Origin: an uncultured Victivallales bacterium
Lineage (GTDB): Bacteria; Verrucomicrobiota; Lentisphaeria; Oligosphaerales; JAFGRS01
Assembly (NCBI GenBank): GCA_903837355.1
Contig: CAILUI010000060.1
Coordinates: 1 to 64,000 of the forward strand
Length of the DNA: 64,000 nt
Direction: 5' to 3'
Shown: positions 17,989-27,035 of the stretch, one piece after another
Layout: every line of letters begins with the position of its first letter
How positions within the stretch are numbered: the first letter of the stretch is position 1
Notes under the pieces: model-generated
The model's input: the letters and a program-made list of their open reading frames with translations, nothing else
Database searches by the model: none
Told to the model about the DNA's origin: nothing
Translations under genes and position numbers: made by a program

Positions 17989-18482
17989 GCTTGGTTTCGC
18001 CGACGGTCACGTTGAGGGGCGCGACCGTCCGCCGCTACTGAACCCTCACCCTTGAGACCCCGAACCCCGACGCCGCCGGAGCACCCGGTGGTCATGGGCG
18101 TCAACCTGGCTGGCCATCGAGCTGACGACCGAGCCCGAGCCGGCGGTGAAATAGTGCAGGGCTGCTCCAAGAGACCTCCGCCAGCCTCGGGACGACGCCA
18201 CCCGTGGGTCGCGGCTGCCAGCGGCCCGCCTGGCGGGCCAGACGCGACTCGGGGACGCGACCCTGCTGGCCAGCAGGATCGCCCACTCGGCCAGACCAGC
18301 GGCGCAAGTCCCAGTACGCCGTGCGGCCCCCGGTCCTGCCGTACGGCAGAACCCCGCGCGGTACCCCCGAGGCGCTCGAGACCCTGCTGGCCAGTCGTGC
18401 CGTCCCGCAGGACCGCGCGCCCTACCGGAGACGCGGTACTGCCTTTCTTGAAGCCGCCCTGGGACTGGCGGCGTTCTTACCG
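17989..18482. other. Intergenic region rich in GC palindromes
   Basis: No gene is supported. Hairpins are GGCCCGCC/GGCGGGCC (18223-18239), CCTGCTGGCCAGCAGG (18262-18277) and CTGCCGTACGGCAG (18336-18349). A degenerate CCCTGCTGGCCAG copy lies at about 18382. The same kind of units recur at 57614-57750. Confidence 0.6.
18262..18277. repeat. Palindromic repeat CCTGCTGGCCAGCAGG, copy 1
   Basis: A perfect 16-base palindrome, also present at 57733-57748. Degenerate neighbours occur at about 18382 and 57614. It lies in non-coding DNA between a toxin-antitoxin pair and a converging gene. Confidence 0.65.
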
Positions 18483-20945
18483 CTATTCGGCCTTACTGAG
18501 CAGATGGCGGACAAGGAACTCGCTGCGGCGACGCATACCGTAGGGAGTCTCGGCCGCGCCGTGCCCAACGCCGGGCAGCACCAGCAGCTCGAAGTCCTTG
18601 TCGGCCTTCACCAAGGTGTCGGCCACCTGCAGCGTGGAGGCTGGATCGACGTTGCGGTCCAGTTCGCCGACGATCAACAGCAGTCGCCCCTGCAGTTGCG
18701 GCGCGTGGACAACGTTGGAGCTCGCCTCGTACTGCGGCCCCACGGGCCAGCCCAGCCACTGCTCGTTCCACCACATCTTGTCCATGCGGTTGTCATGGCA
18801 GCCGCAGTCCGCCACGGCCACCTTGTAGAAATCACCGTGCCACAGCAGGGCGGCAAGCGCATTCTGCCCGCCGGCCGAACCGCCATAGATGCCGACACGC
18901 GTCAGGTCCATCTCGGGATGCTCGGCCGCGGCGGCCCGGATCCAGGCGATGCGGTCCGGAAGCCCCGCGTCGCGCAGATTCTGCCAGCAGACGTCGTGGA
19001 AGGCCTTGGAGCGGCCCGAAGTGCCCATGCCATCGATACGGACTATGATGAAACCGCGGTCGGCAAGAGCCTGCTGGCCATGCCGGGCACTGAAGGCCTT
19101 CGGCACATAGCTGGCCTGCGGACCGGCGTAGATATCCTCGATCACCGGGTAGCGGCGCTGCGGGTTGAAGTCCCTGGGACGTAGGATGATACCATGAATG
19201 TCCGTCTGCCCATCGCGGCCCTTGGCCACGAAGCGTTCCGGCCACCGTCCCGCGGCCGCCAACGCGGCCGCCGCGTCGGCCTGCTCCAACGGACAGACCA
19301 GAGCGCCCGTGTCGCCGCGCCGCAACTCGTGGATCGGCGGCAGGTCCACCCGCGAGGTGGTGTCGATGAAGAAGCGGCCGTCGGGCGACCAGGTGACGCT
19401 GTGGGTGCCGTCGCCTGGCGTCAAGGTCACCCGGCCGGAGCCATCGAGCCCAATCCGGCAGAAGTGCGTGGAGTAAGGATCCTGGCCCGCCTCGACGCCG
19501 CCGGCCCGGAAGACGATCTGCCGCGCCGCGCGATCCACCGACTCGACCCCCTGCACCACCCACGCCCCCCGCGTGATCTGGTTCCTGACGGCGCCCGTCT
19601 GCGCATCGTAGAGCCAGAGGTGGTTCCAGCCATCGCGTTCCGACATCCAGACCAACTCGTCGTCCCCGAGCCACTCGCAGAAATACTTGCTGCTGTAACA
19701 GATAAACGTGCTACTGCGCTCATCCACCAACACCCGCGGCTGGCCCGAGACGGCGTCCACCGCGATGACCTGCAGCACCTGATGCCCGCGCTGGTTGTAG
19801 ACGAAAGAGAAGCGCGACGAGTCGGCCGCCCAGCGGACGTCCTGGAGACTCCAGGGGTTCGGGCACAGGTCGCCCGGGATCGCGACCGCCGTGCGCCGGC
19901 TGACATCGAACAGCCGCGGCTGCGGCCTGGCGATGCGGTCGCCGGGCTTGGGGTAGTCGAACGCATGCAGCTTGGGCTCGACCTGGTCCTGCGGCCTGGA
20001 TTCGATGAGGGTCACGCGCCGAACCGGCGCCAGCTCGGTGCGCCAGGCGGCCAGCCGGCACGAGTCGGGCGACCACCAGCAGGCGTCGACACTGTAGGTC
20101 GCTTCCGGGGTGCCGTCGGCGCTCAGGGCCGCTTCCGTGCCGCCAGCTCTTTCATAGAGCCATAGGTTACTATCACGTAGGAAGATCTGCATCTTTCCAT
20201 CGGGAGATAACTGCCCCCATGGGCGCCCGTCAGCGGGGGTGGCCGGCGGCGTGGCTGGCTCCGGGACTGGCGCTGGCAGCGCGATCACCGCCAGCGCGGG
20301 TTGAGCCTCGGCTTCGAAAGTGCGGACGGCGTCGGTCTCTGCCGCGGTCACGAGCCAGACATGGCGCGCGTAGGTATGCTGTTCACGGCGCTGGCCGGCC
20401 TGGACCTTACCGTAGGACCGGCGCTCGCCCTGCCCGTCGATCCAGAAGAGGTCCACGGCCACCTCGAGGCGGTTATCGAAGGTAATCCAGGTCTCCTCGC
20501 CGCCCTGGCCGCTGGGGTGGGGACGGCTCCCGACCGGCAGACGGATCTCGCCATCTTCGTCATCAGCCGTGACGGGTCGCGCCACATAGGTCTGCAGATC
20601 CAGGAACCAGGCCCCCTCGCCTCCGCGCAGCACGACACCTGCCGTACCCGCAAAGGTGAGGTGCGACACCGGCAGTTTCCCGGCGCTGACCTCTTTGCCG
20701 GTCAACTGGCGGATGGCCGTAGCGGCTCGGGCATGGTCAAAGGCGGGCTCACGCACCCCTCTGACGGCGTCCACCACCACGAACTCACGGGTCCCATCCG
20801 CCCCATCGTTACGGTACCAGAAGCGCGTGTTGTCCGCAGACCAGCGGGGCAGGATCTGGGCACGGTACACGGGCGGCGTCGCCGCCGCGGTGGCGACAGC
20901 CAGCGCCGCAGCGAGGGGCAGGATCATGTCGATGGCGTTACTCAC
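18483..20945 (-). CDS. Dipeptidyl-peptidase IV-like serine peptidase (S9B)
   Basis: About 820 residues. GTG 20945 is preferred: GGAGGAGGGG lies 5-14 bases upstream and it overlaps the upstream gene's stop by 8 bases, implying translational coupling. An in-frame ATG at 20969 also exists. After a signal peptide, residues about 60-520 form a DPP-IV-type propeller (LSPDGKMQIFLRDSNLWLY, WSPDSCRLA, FSFVYNQRGHQ). The C-terminal alpha/beta-hydrolase domain holds the triad: Ser690 in GIYGGSAGG, Asp763 in GELDRNVD and His795 in GVGHG. It removes dipeptides, usually X-Pro, from peptides in the periplasm or outside the cell. Confidence 0.9.
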   Translation of the reverse strand: MSNAIDMILPLAAALAVATAAATPPVYRAQILPRWSADNTRFWYRNDGADGTREFVVVDAVRGVREPAFDHARAATAIRQLTGKEVSAGKLPVSHLTFAGTAGVVLRGGEGAWFLDLQTYVARPVTADDEDGEIRLPVGSRPHPSGQGGEETWITFDNRLEVAVDLFWIDGQGERRSYGKVQAGQRREQHTYARHVWLVTAAETDAVRTFEAEAQPALAVIALPAPVPEPATPPATPADGRPWGQLSPDGKMQIFLRDSNLWLYERAGGTEAALSADGTPEATYSVDACWWSPDSCRLAAWRTELAPVRRVTLIESRPQDQVEPKLHAFDYPKPGDRIARPQPRLFDVSRRTAVAIPGDLCPNPWSLQDVRWAADSSRFSFVYNQRGHQVLQVIAVDAVSGQPRVLVDERSSTFICYSSKYFCEWLGDDELVWMSERDGWNHLWLYDAQTGAVRNQITRGAWVVQGVESVDRAARQIVFRAGGVEAGQDPYSTHFCRIGLDGSGRVTLTPGDGTHSVTWSPDGRFFIDTTSRVDLPPIHELRRGDTGALVCPLEQADAAAALAAAGRWPERFVAKGRDGQTDIHGIILRPRDFNPQRRYPVIEDIYAGPQASYVPKAFSARHGQQALADRGFIIVRIDGMGTSGRSKAFHDVCWQNLRDAGLPDRIAWIRAAAAEHPEMDLTRVGIYGGSAGGQNALAALLWHGDFYKVAVADCGCHDNRMDKMWWNEQWLGWPVGPQYEASSNVVHAPQLQGRLLLIVGELDRNVDPASTLQVADTLVKADKDFELLVLPGVGHGAAETPYGMRRRSEFLVRHLLSKAE

Positions 20946-23265
20946 CGCTCCCCTCCTCCAGCAGTGCATAGTGGCCCGGCGGCAGGTCCAGGCGCTGACC
21001 GGCTGGATAGGCCTTGCCGGTCAGCCGGTCTCGCATGGCAACCGGCAGCCGCGCGGTTGCGGGCTGCTCGGTATCGGTATTACTGAGCAGGTGCACACGG
21101 TCCGAACCGGCACCGGCGGTGCGGCGGTAGAGGGTGGTCTTGACGGCCGGGTTGTCGAGCCCCAGGTTGCGGAGTCCGCAGAGGTCAGCCACCGTAGCCC
21201 GCAGAGCGGCGGCGCTCAGTTCCACCCGGATGGGGCTCGCCAGCGCTGCCGCTGGCCACTCCGCGACGGGCGTGCCATCGGGCCATTCGGGAGCCCCGGC
21301 AAAGGTGACCAGCAGCCTGCCGCCGGCCTTGCCGAAGGCCGTCAGACTCGCCACCTCCCAGCGGTCCAGGACGGGTCTGGCGCAGGCGTAGAGCACGACG
21401 CTGCCCGGCGGTACCACCAGACGGTTGGTCACCGCATAGTCGATGTTCGCCTCGAACAGCGCCCGTTGCAGGCCCCGCCAGGTATCCGCCTCGGCCGTAT
21501 TCATCTCCACCAAGTCGTTGTAGACGATGGAGTCGGGACACCAGACATAAAGCGGCGGGGTGTGCTCCAGGCCATTGCTGGCGTGGGTCAGGCGGGCCGC
21601 CAGGAAGGTGGCCGCCATCCAGGCCGGCCGCCGCGGACCGTTGAGGGTGCCGCCGAAGTGCCAGTGGCAGACCCGATCGCACAGCGCGCTGATATTGGCC
21701 GTGACCGTGGGCAGTTCCTTGACCGGGTCCTTCCAGCTCGGCGGCCAGCAGACGCTCTGCCCGCCCCACTCGCGCGCCATGCGGATGGTCTCGGCATGGG
21801 CCTTGGCGCCGGCTGGAGACTCATAGGACCACGAGGCCGAGATCATCCCCTGGCGGGCTACCGCGGGCGGCCAGTAACTGCTGTGGTTCATGGTTTCAGG
21901 GCCAATGTTGCCATTGCCGGGCATGATCGGCAGACCCTGCAACGGCGTTCCCTCGACGGCAGCCCGTACGAAGCGTGGAACGCTCTCCAGGCGGAAGCGA
22001 TAGAAGCGGTAAAAGTCGAGGGTACGGGCGCGGGGCGGAATACCCTTGGCGGCGAGCTCGGCCCAGCCCTGCTCGGCAGCCCAGGCGCGGAACGCATGCT
22101 GTGCCGGGTCGCTGAAGTCGCCGAACTCACCCACGTACCATTGCCCGCGAGGCTCGTCGATCATGACAAACTCGGCACCCTGAGCGGTACCCGCAAAGCT
22201 CTGCCCCCAGAGCGCGCGGTAGGCCGCGATGGCTGCCGGATCGCAGTTCGACCAGACGCGTTCGCGGCTGCCAAACGTGCCGTCCGGGCGCAGCAAGAGG
22301 TTCAGGGTGACGCCGGTCATATCCGCGCGGGGAAAGCTCTCGGCGTGGCCCGCCACCGCGTGCTTCAGGCCGGCCTTGCGGAGCTCGCGCACGAAGACAG
22401 GCTCTGAGCAGACCACCCCGTCGACGCCCATCTCGCGCCAGCAGCGACCGACCGCCGCTGCATCCAGACCACCAACCAACGAGTCCACGATCTCCCAGCG
22501 CGTGCCGCCGCAAGGCCAGTACTCGCGAGCGTTCGGCCCCCCGCGGAACTCGGCTCGGCGCTCGACCCAGGCGGCAACATCGATGCCCTGCTGCGCCAGG
22601 CCCTGCCGGGCAGCCGCCCAGTCCGCCGCATAGAGCCGCTGGAAGCGCTCCCAGTCGCGCCGGTAGTCGGCAGCCGTCGGCGCCTGCGGCACCCTGACCG
22701 TGCGCAGTGGCGGCTCGCCCGGGTCCGTCAGCGGCACGGCCATGACCGCCTCGACGGTGACGTACTGCTGCTGGCTGTCGGCCCGGAAACGCAGGGTGAT
22801 CAAGCCGTCGTTGGCCGCCACCGGGAAGGTCAGGCTCAGTAGGTCCGCGTTGGTGCTCAGTCCGGCCGCGACCAGACGACCGTTGGCCCACACCGAGTTG
22901 CCTGGCCGGTGCTCCCCGGTCGCCAGATCCCCGATCACGGCCGTAACCGCATACCGCCCCGGTTCGACGCGGAAGACGAACTCGTTCTCCTCGATCGAGA
23001 GGATGCCGTCGGCATAGGCGGCGTAGAGCGGTTCCTCATCGGCGTTGCCGTAAAGCGCATTGCCGGGGCCATCGCGCCAGATCACCTCGCGCGCTGGCCG
23101 GCTCCAGCCAAAGGCACGGTCCGCCCCAGAGCGCGTCTCCGGCAGAACCTGGGCAAAGCCGGCGGCTACGGGCGTATCCGGGCCACCCATATCGAAGCGG
23201 TACTCCACCGCCGCGGCCACGACGCTCAACGCGGCAAGCAGCCACGCACGGCACATCGTACGCAT
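20938..23265 (-). CDS. Large secreted protein with N-terminal sugar-binding-like domain, glycosidase-like
   Basis: About 775 residues from ATG 23265; ATG 23256 fits the AAGGTG site better and gives nearly the same signal peptide (MCRAWLLAALSVVAAAV). Residues about 20-180 start VEYRFDMGGPDTPV, the opening of CBM-like beta-sandwich modules in polysaccharide-active enzymes. The middle is probably a TIM barrel (VWSNCDPAAIAAYRALWG, EFVMIDEPRGQWYVG). Asp-Glu in VMIDEP could be catalytic. The C-terminus ends in a small beta domain (RLTGKAYPAGQRLDLPPGHYALLEEG). No GH family is recognised with certainty. It overlaps and probably co-expresses with the peptidase gene that follows. Confidence 0.6.
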   Translation of the reverse strand: MRTMCRAWLLAALSVVAAAVEYRFDMGGPDTPVAAGFAQVLPETRSGADRAFGWSRPAREVIWRDGPGNALYGNADEEPLYAAYADGILSIEENEFVFRVEPGRYAVTAVIGDLATGEHRPGNSVWANGRLVAAGLSTNADLLSLTFPVAANDGLITLRFRADSQQQYVTVEAVMAVPLTDPGEPPLRTVRVPQAPTAADYRRDWERFQRLYAADWAAARQGLAQQGIDVAAWVERRAEFRGGPNAREYWPCGGTRWEIVDSLVGGLDAAAVGRCWREMGVDGVVCSEPVFVRELRKAGLKHAVAGHAESFPRADMTGVTLNLLLRPDGTFGSRERVWSNCDPAAIAAYRALWGQSFAGTAQGAEFVMIDEPRGQWYVGEFGDFSDPAQHAFRAWAAEQGWAELAAKGIPPRARTLDFYRFYRFRLESVPRFVRAAVEGTPLQGLPIMPGNGNIGPETMNHSSYWPPAVARQGMISASWSYESPAGAKAHAETIRMAREWGGQSVCWPPSWKDPVKELPTVTANISALCDRVCHWHFGGTLNGPRRPAWMAATFLAARLTHASNGLEHTPPLYVWCPDSIVYNDLVEMNTAEADTWRGLQRALFEANIDYAVTNRLVVPPGSVVLYACARPVLDRWEVASLTAFGKAGGRLLVTFAGAPEWPDGTPVAEWPAAALASPIRVELSAAALRATVADLCGLRNLGLDNPAVKTTLYRRTAGAGSDRVHLLSNTDTEQPATARLPVAMRDRLTGKAYPAGQRLDLPPGHYALLEEGSGE

Positions 23266-23270
23266 CACCT

Positions 23271-23413
23271 TCGAGCCTGATGCCCCCCAACGTAGGACGA
23301 AGGGGCTCATAGGACCGCGTAAACGCGGGACTACGAACCAGACCCCCGTCAGACGCCTCTGGGTTTGTAGTCCCGCCTTCAGGCGGTCTAAGTTGGGGGG
23401 CATGACGTTCGAG
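23271..23413. repeat. 143-bp nested palindromic element
   Basis: The outer arms share ATGCCCCCCAAC in inverted orientation (left from about 23279, right to about 23404), extending imperfectly to TCGAG ends. Inside, GCGGGACTACGAACCAGA pairs with TCTGGGTTTGTAGTCCCGC, and GACCGC with GCGGTC. The whole stretch can fold into one long stem. It looks like a non-coding, MITE- or REP-like element inserted upstream of the 23265 start. Confidence 0.75.
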
Positions 23414-23477
23414 CCCTTTCCGCACTGCTGTCGCGGCGCTCGCAGGCGCTCGCGACATTCCCCATTGACGTACCCGT

Positions 23478-24710
23478 TCACTCCGGCCTGCGGCCTGCCC
23501 GCAGCGCCCGCTCGCGGATGGCGCGCACGAGCGGTGGCTTCCAGCGCCCCTGGCGGTCACGCAGGCCGGTGCTGTCGTTCTCGCCATCCTGATAGCCCCA
23601 CACCCACCAGCCCCCGAAGCCGTACTCGCTCACCTTCCCGAAGTGCCACTGCAGGACCGCGGCGCCAGACAGGCCGGCCTTGTCGACGATGCAGGACGTG
23701 AGCGCGTGCCCTTCACCCTTGAAGTCGGTGGAGATGACTCGGCCAGCATTCGCAGGGCCCAGAATCCGCACGATCTCCCGCAGGTAATAAACCCCGTCTG
23801 TCGCCGGATCGCAGCAGGGGTAGGTGCTCATCACCCAGTAGTCGGGCGGCAGATGCAGATCGTCGACCAGCCAACGTTTCAGGTTGCGCACCGAACTGAG
23901 CCGCATCTCCGGCGTCTGACGGCGCCAGTACGCGTCGTCGGCCAGAATCGGCAGCATGATCGGCGAACCCACCGGCCGCGTCGCCGCCGCCCGGAACCGC
24001 GGCCAGACCGCCTTCACGAAACGCTCGGTAAACGCCATCACCTCAGGCTGCTCCGGCCAGTCCCAGGTCACTGGTTCGGCACCGCCGAGCTGATAGTTGC
24101 CCATCATCGTCCAGCAGGCGATCGAGGCGGGGTCGGCGACGGCCTTCTCCACGTGCCGGATGATCTGCTCATACCACACCGCTGCCTCGGTCCAGGGCGT
24201 GTCATCCGGCTTGGGCCACCACTCGCTCTGCCCGATATGGTTCGCCGTGTCGACCCGGTAGGGCACCCACATATTCGTGGCCAAGTCGATCTCGACGGAA
24301 AGGCCCAGGCGGTGGCAGCAATCCAGAAAGTCGACCAGATTCGCCAGCGTCGTCAGGTTCGCCCATTCGGAGACCTCGCGGGCCGTGTCCGTCGGCGGCG
24401 TTGCTTTGTCGCGCAGGGTGAAGGGAATCAGCACCATGATGTCCAGGAAGTTCACCCCGGTCTCCTGGACCAACTCCGCCAGTTCGCCCTGGATACGCTC
24501 ACGGATCAGCGGGTAGTCCAGCAGCCAGTGCCCCGTCCCCGGCGGCGCTGCAGACTGTGGGTTGAAGTGGACCCCGTAGAGCCGCTCCGGCACCGGTGCC
24601 GTGGGAACCGCGGCCGGGGGCGACTCCCTTGCTGGCACCTCGGCGGCAACCGCAATGACGGCAAGCAAGGCCACGATCCCGACCGTCAGGCTCACCGCGC
24701 TACCGTCCAT
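23478..24710 (-). CDS. Secreted TIM-barrel protein, probable glycosidase-like
   Basis: A 410-residue protein from ATG 24710, preceded by GGAAGGGG. A signal peptide or anchor (VSLTVGIVALLAVIAVAA) opens it. The rest reads as a (beta/alpha)8 domain: VHFNPQSA near the start, GVNFLDIMVLIPF, LGLSVEIDLATN, ACWTMMGNYQLGG, VISTDFKGEG, and a Trp-rich end (VLQWHF, GFGGWWVWGYQDGEND). This resembles secreted GH-type proteins acting on plant or algal polymers, but no family signature or catalytic pair is certain. Asp/Glu in VWGYQDGEND and STDFKGEG are candidates. It is first in the minus-strand run leading to the 20938 and 18483 genes. Confidence 0.55.
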   Translation of the reverse strand: MDGSAVSLTVGIVALLAVIAVAAEVPARESPPAAVPTAPVPERLYGVHFNPQSAAPPGTGHWLLDYPLIRERIQGELAELVQETGVNFLDIMVLIPFTLRDKATPPTDTAREVSEWANLTTLANLVDFLDCCHRLGLSVEIDLATNMWVPYRVDTANHIGQSEWWPKPDDTPWTEAAVWYEQIIRHVEKAVADPASIACWTMMGNYQLGGAEPVTWDWPEQPEVMAFTERFVKAVWPRFRAAATRPVGSPIMLPILADDAYWRRQTPEMRLSSVRNLKRWLVDDLHLPPDYWVMSTYPCCDPATDGVYYLREIVRILGPANAGRVISTDFKGEGHALTSCIVDKAGLSGAAVLQWHFGKVSEYGFGGWWVWGYQDGENDSTGLRDRQGRWKPPLVRAIRERALRAGRRPE

Positions 24711-25254
24711 GGCCGCGCCCCCTTCCCGGCGCTGACTGACACTCTCAGCGGAACCCCCGCCGTACCGCCCCTGCGACCGCACTCAACTGGCCCTGGGGAC
24801 CCTCCCGCGCCGCGCGCCGACAACACCACACCTACCATACCGCCCACCAGGGGTTGCTGACAGTGCCCACCAGGAAGGAGTTAGCGGCGGGCGTGGGAAC
24901 GGCTCTACAGGCCCTTTCTGAGGGCCTGAACCGCAACCCCTCGACCAGCCCCGCCGCACACCGTCCGCCGGCCAAGGGCGGACCGTGCTCCGGTCATGCA
25001 CGACCACGCCCCCGACGAGCGCCGGCGCAACGCCGTGCCCCTCCAGGCTCCGGCGCGCGACCGCAAGGGAGCCTCGGGGGTGCCCTATGGCGATCGCAGA
25101 CCCAGCCGTCGGCGCCCTCGCCGGTTTCTTGGAACCGCCTCGGCACGCCGCGGTGGTCGGGTGACCCGACGGGTCTTATGTTGTATGGTGGTAGTGGACC
25201 GCCGCTCCCAAACCGCCGCAGATCGCCAGCGCAGCCAAGCGAGGAAGTTGAATC
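24711..25254. other. 544-bp intergenic region, divergent promoters
   Basis: No gene or RNA family was recognised. It holds hairpins AGGCCCT/AGGGCCT (24909-24927) and GTCCGCC/GGCGGAC (near 24967-24987). Close to the next gene there is a GTCGGGT/ACCCGAC hairpin, then the only AT-rich stretch (TTATGTTGTATGG, about 25175), a possible promoter for the URO-D-like gene. Confidence 0.4.
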
Positions 25255-26382
25255 ATGACATCGCGTCAGCGCCTGCTGGAAACCCTGCTCTTTGGCCAAC
25301 CCGATCGCGTGCCCCTGGCCGTCGGCGGCGGCCGCGAGTCAACGCGGGCGCGCTGGTACTCGGAAGGTCTGCCCCGCACCGTGTCAGATATCAGCGAGTA
25401 CGCCTACCGCCAGGCGGGCGGTACCCTTCCCTGGCCCACGGGCGGCGCCTGGTTCGGCGTCGACCACCGCATGCTGCCAATGTTTGAGGAGAAGGTCATC
25501 GAACTGCGCCCCACCAGCCAGATCGTCCAGGACTGGAAGGGCAACATCTGCGAGATCGGCCTCGAGTTCTCACCGCTCTACCTGCGCAATGCCATCGACT
25601 TCGTCACCCGGCGCTGGATCAAGTGCCCCGTTGAGTCCAGGGCAGACTGGGAGAACGTGAAGTGGCGTTACAACCCCGACGACCCGGCGCGACTGCCTCC
25701 CCAGCCCGCCGAGTTGGGCACCCGCCTGCGCGAACGTGACCACGTCATCACCTGGTCGTTCCATGGGCCGTTCTGGCAACTGCGTGAGTGGTGTGGTTTC
25801 GAGGGCCTATGCCTGCTGCTGATCGAGGACCCCGCCTTCGTCCACGAAATGTGCGAATTCTGGACCGACTACGTGCTGCGCCTACTCAGGAACGGGTTCC
25901 GCTACGTCGTTCCCGATGAGATTCATCTCTCCGAAGACATGGCCTTCAAGGCCCACAGCATGATCTCACCCGCCATGACCCGCGAATTCCTCAAGCCCGC
26001 CTACGACGCCTGGCACCAGGCCCTGCGGCAGGCTGGCGTCAAGGTCTTCTCGATGGATTCCGACGGCTACGTCGGCGAGCTGATCCCCATCTGGATCGAG
26101 TCTGGCTTTGACGTCTGTGACCCGATGGAGGTGGCGGCACACAACGACCTGGTCGCCTGCCGGCGGGAATTCGGCCACGCCATCGCCTTCCGTGGCGGCG
26201 TCGACAAGCGGGCCATGGCCAAAGGCGGCGAGGCACTGCGTGCGGAGATCGAGCGGATCGCTCCCATCGTGGCCGACGGTGGCTACGTTCCCGGCTGCGA
26301 TCACGGAGTGCCGGCAGACGTCTCCTGGGCGAACTACGTCGAGACCACCCGCCTGCTGGCCAAGGTCACCGGCTGGCTGTGA
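25255..26382 (+). CDS. Uroporphyrinogen-decarboxylase-family protein of unknown substrate
   Basis: A 375-residue soluble TIM-barrel protein. Family features are the opening MTSRQRLLETLLFGQPDRVPL and FHGPFWQLREWCGFEGLCLLLIEDPAFVHEMCEFWTDYVL. DEIHLSEDMAFKAHSMISPAMTREFLKPAYD and the GCDHGVPADVSWANY end also fit. These match the HemE/MtaA-like superfamily. Paralogues of this kind are numerous in PVC-type and related genomes and are mostly not heme enzymes; methyl-transfer or sugar-related roles have been proposed. The HemE N-terminal RQAGRYLP motif is absent, so true HemE activity is unlikely. GAGGAAG precedes the ATG. It converges on the NusG-like gene 10 bases away. Confidence 0.85.
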   Translation: MTSRQRLLETLLFGQPDRVPLAVGGGRESTRARWYSEGLPRTVSDISEYAYRQAGGTLPWPTGGAWFGVDHRMLPMFEEKVIELRPTSQIVQDWKGNICEIGLEFSPLYLRNAIDFVTRRWIKCPVESRADWENVKWRYNPDDPARLPPQPAELGTRLRERDHVITWSFHGPFWQLREWCGFEGLCLLLIEDPAFVHEMCEFWTDYVLRLLRNGFRYVVPDEIHLSEDMAFKAHSMISPAMTREFLKPAYDAWHQALRQAGVKVFSMDSDGYVGELIPIWIESGFDVCDPMEVAAHNDLVACRREFGHAIAFRGGVDKRAMAKGGEALRAEIERIAPIVADGGYVPGCDHGVPADVSWANYVETTRLLAKVTGWL

Positions 26383-26392
26383 CGCGCCCGCC

Positions 26393-26932
26393 TCACTCCG
26401 TCTCGGGCTCAATCTCCCCAACGTCGATCTCCGCGGTAACGGCCTGACCGAGGAGTTCGATGTTGACCGTCACGCGGGTCAGGCTGCGGCGGCGGGCCAC
26501 GATGGCGGTCATGCCCTTGAAGGGCCCCACGGTGACGACCACCGGCGTCCCCGGCTGCAGCTCCGGAAGCACCACCAGGTCCGCTTCGACCTGCAACTGC
26601 TCCAGGCGCAGGATGTCGTTCAGCTCGCGCACCAGACCCGCTTCCTGATCCGCAGTCACGTCCACCACACGGACGATCTTGTGGCTCTGCACGATCTGGA
26701 CCCGACTCTCCGCCCCTAACTGCGCAAACAGATACGAGCGGAACATGGGCAGAAAGGTCTCGACGGTCCGCCGCTGGTAGCGCTTGGCACGACGCACAAG
26801 CGGCAGGTAACAGGGGATGGCGTGACGGCGGCAATAGTCCGCGGCTACCTTCTCACAGCGGGGCTTGGTGTAGACCGGTACCCAGGTCACGTCGGCCAGT
26901 TGCCGAATGTCAACAGGACTCGTTTCAGCCAC
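26393..26932 (-). CDS. NusG/RfaH/LoaP-like specialised transcription antiterminator
   Basis: A 179-residue cytoplasmic protein. Residues about 15-112 form an NGN domain (WVPVYTKPRCEKVAADYCRRHAIPCYLPLVRR, then FLPMFRSYLFAQL). Residues about 127-175 form a KOW domain (GTPVVVTVGPFKGMTAIV). Length and the TKPRCE start fit the RfaH/UpxY/LoaP branch, whose members bind RNA polymerase and let it read through long exopolysaccharide or biosynthetic operons. It is last in a minus-strand run after HPr and EI. It may act on polysaccharide or hydrolase operons elsewhere (inference). Confidence 0.88.
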   Translation of the reverse strand: MAETSPVDIRQLADVTWVPVYTKPRCEKVAADYCRRHAIPCYLPLVRRAKRYQRRTVETFLPMFRSYLFAQLGAESRVQIVQSHKIVRVVDVTADQEAGLVRELNDILRLEQLQVEADLVVLPELQPGTPVVVTVGPFKGMTAIVARRRSLTRVTVNIELLGQAVTAEIDVGEIEPETE

Positions 26933-27035
26933 ACGTTACTCCTGACTTCCGGAGATCCAGCGAGGGATAGGGTGAGACGCGAACCCCACGGCAGCACCGT
27001 GTGCCCGCGCGACCCGCGGCGCCGCGCCGCAGGCG

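Noticed and set aside
24783..25254. A small RNA such as SRP or 6S RNA in the intergenic region
   Set aside because: A few short hairpins are present, but no conserved core of a known RNA could be recognised.
25255..26382. True uroporphyrinogen decarboxylase (hemE)
   Set aside because: The HemE N-terminal substrate motif is missing and no other heme gene is nearby, so only the superfamily name is given.
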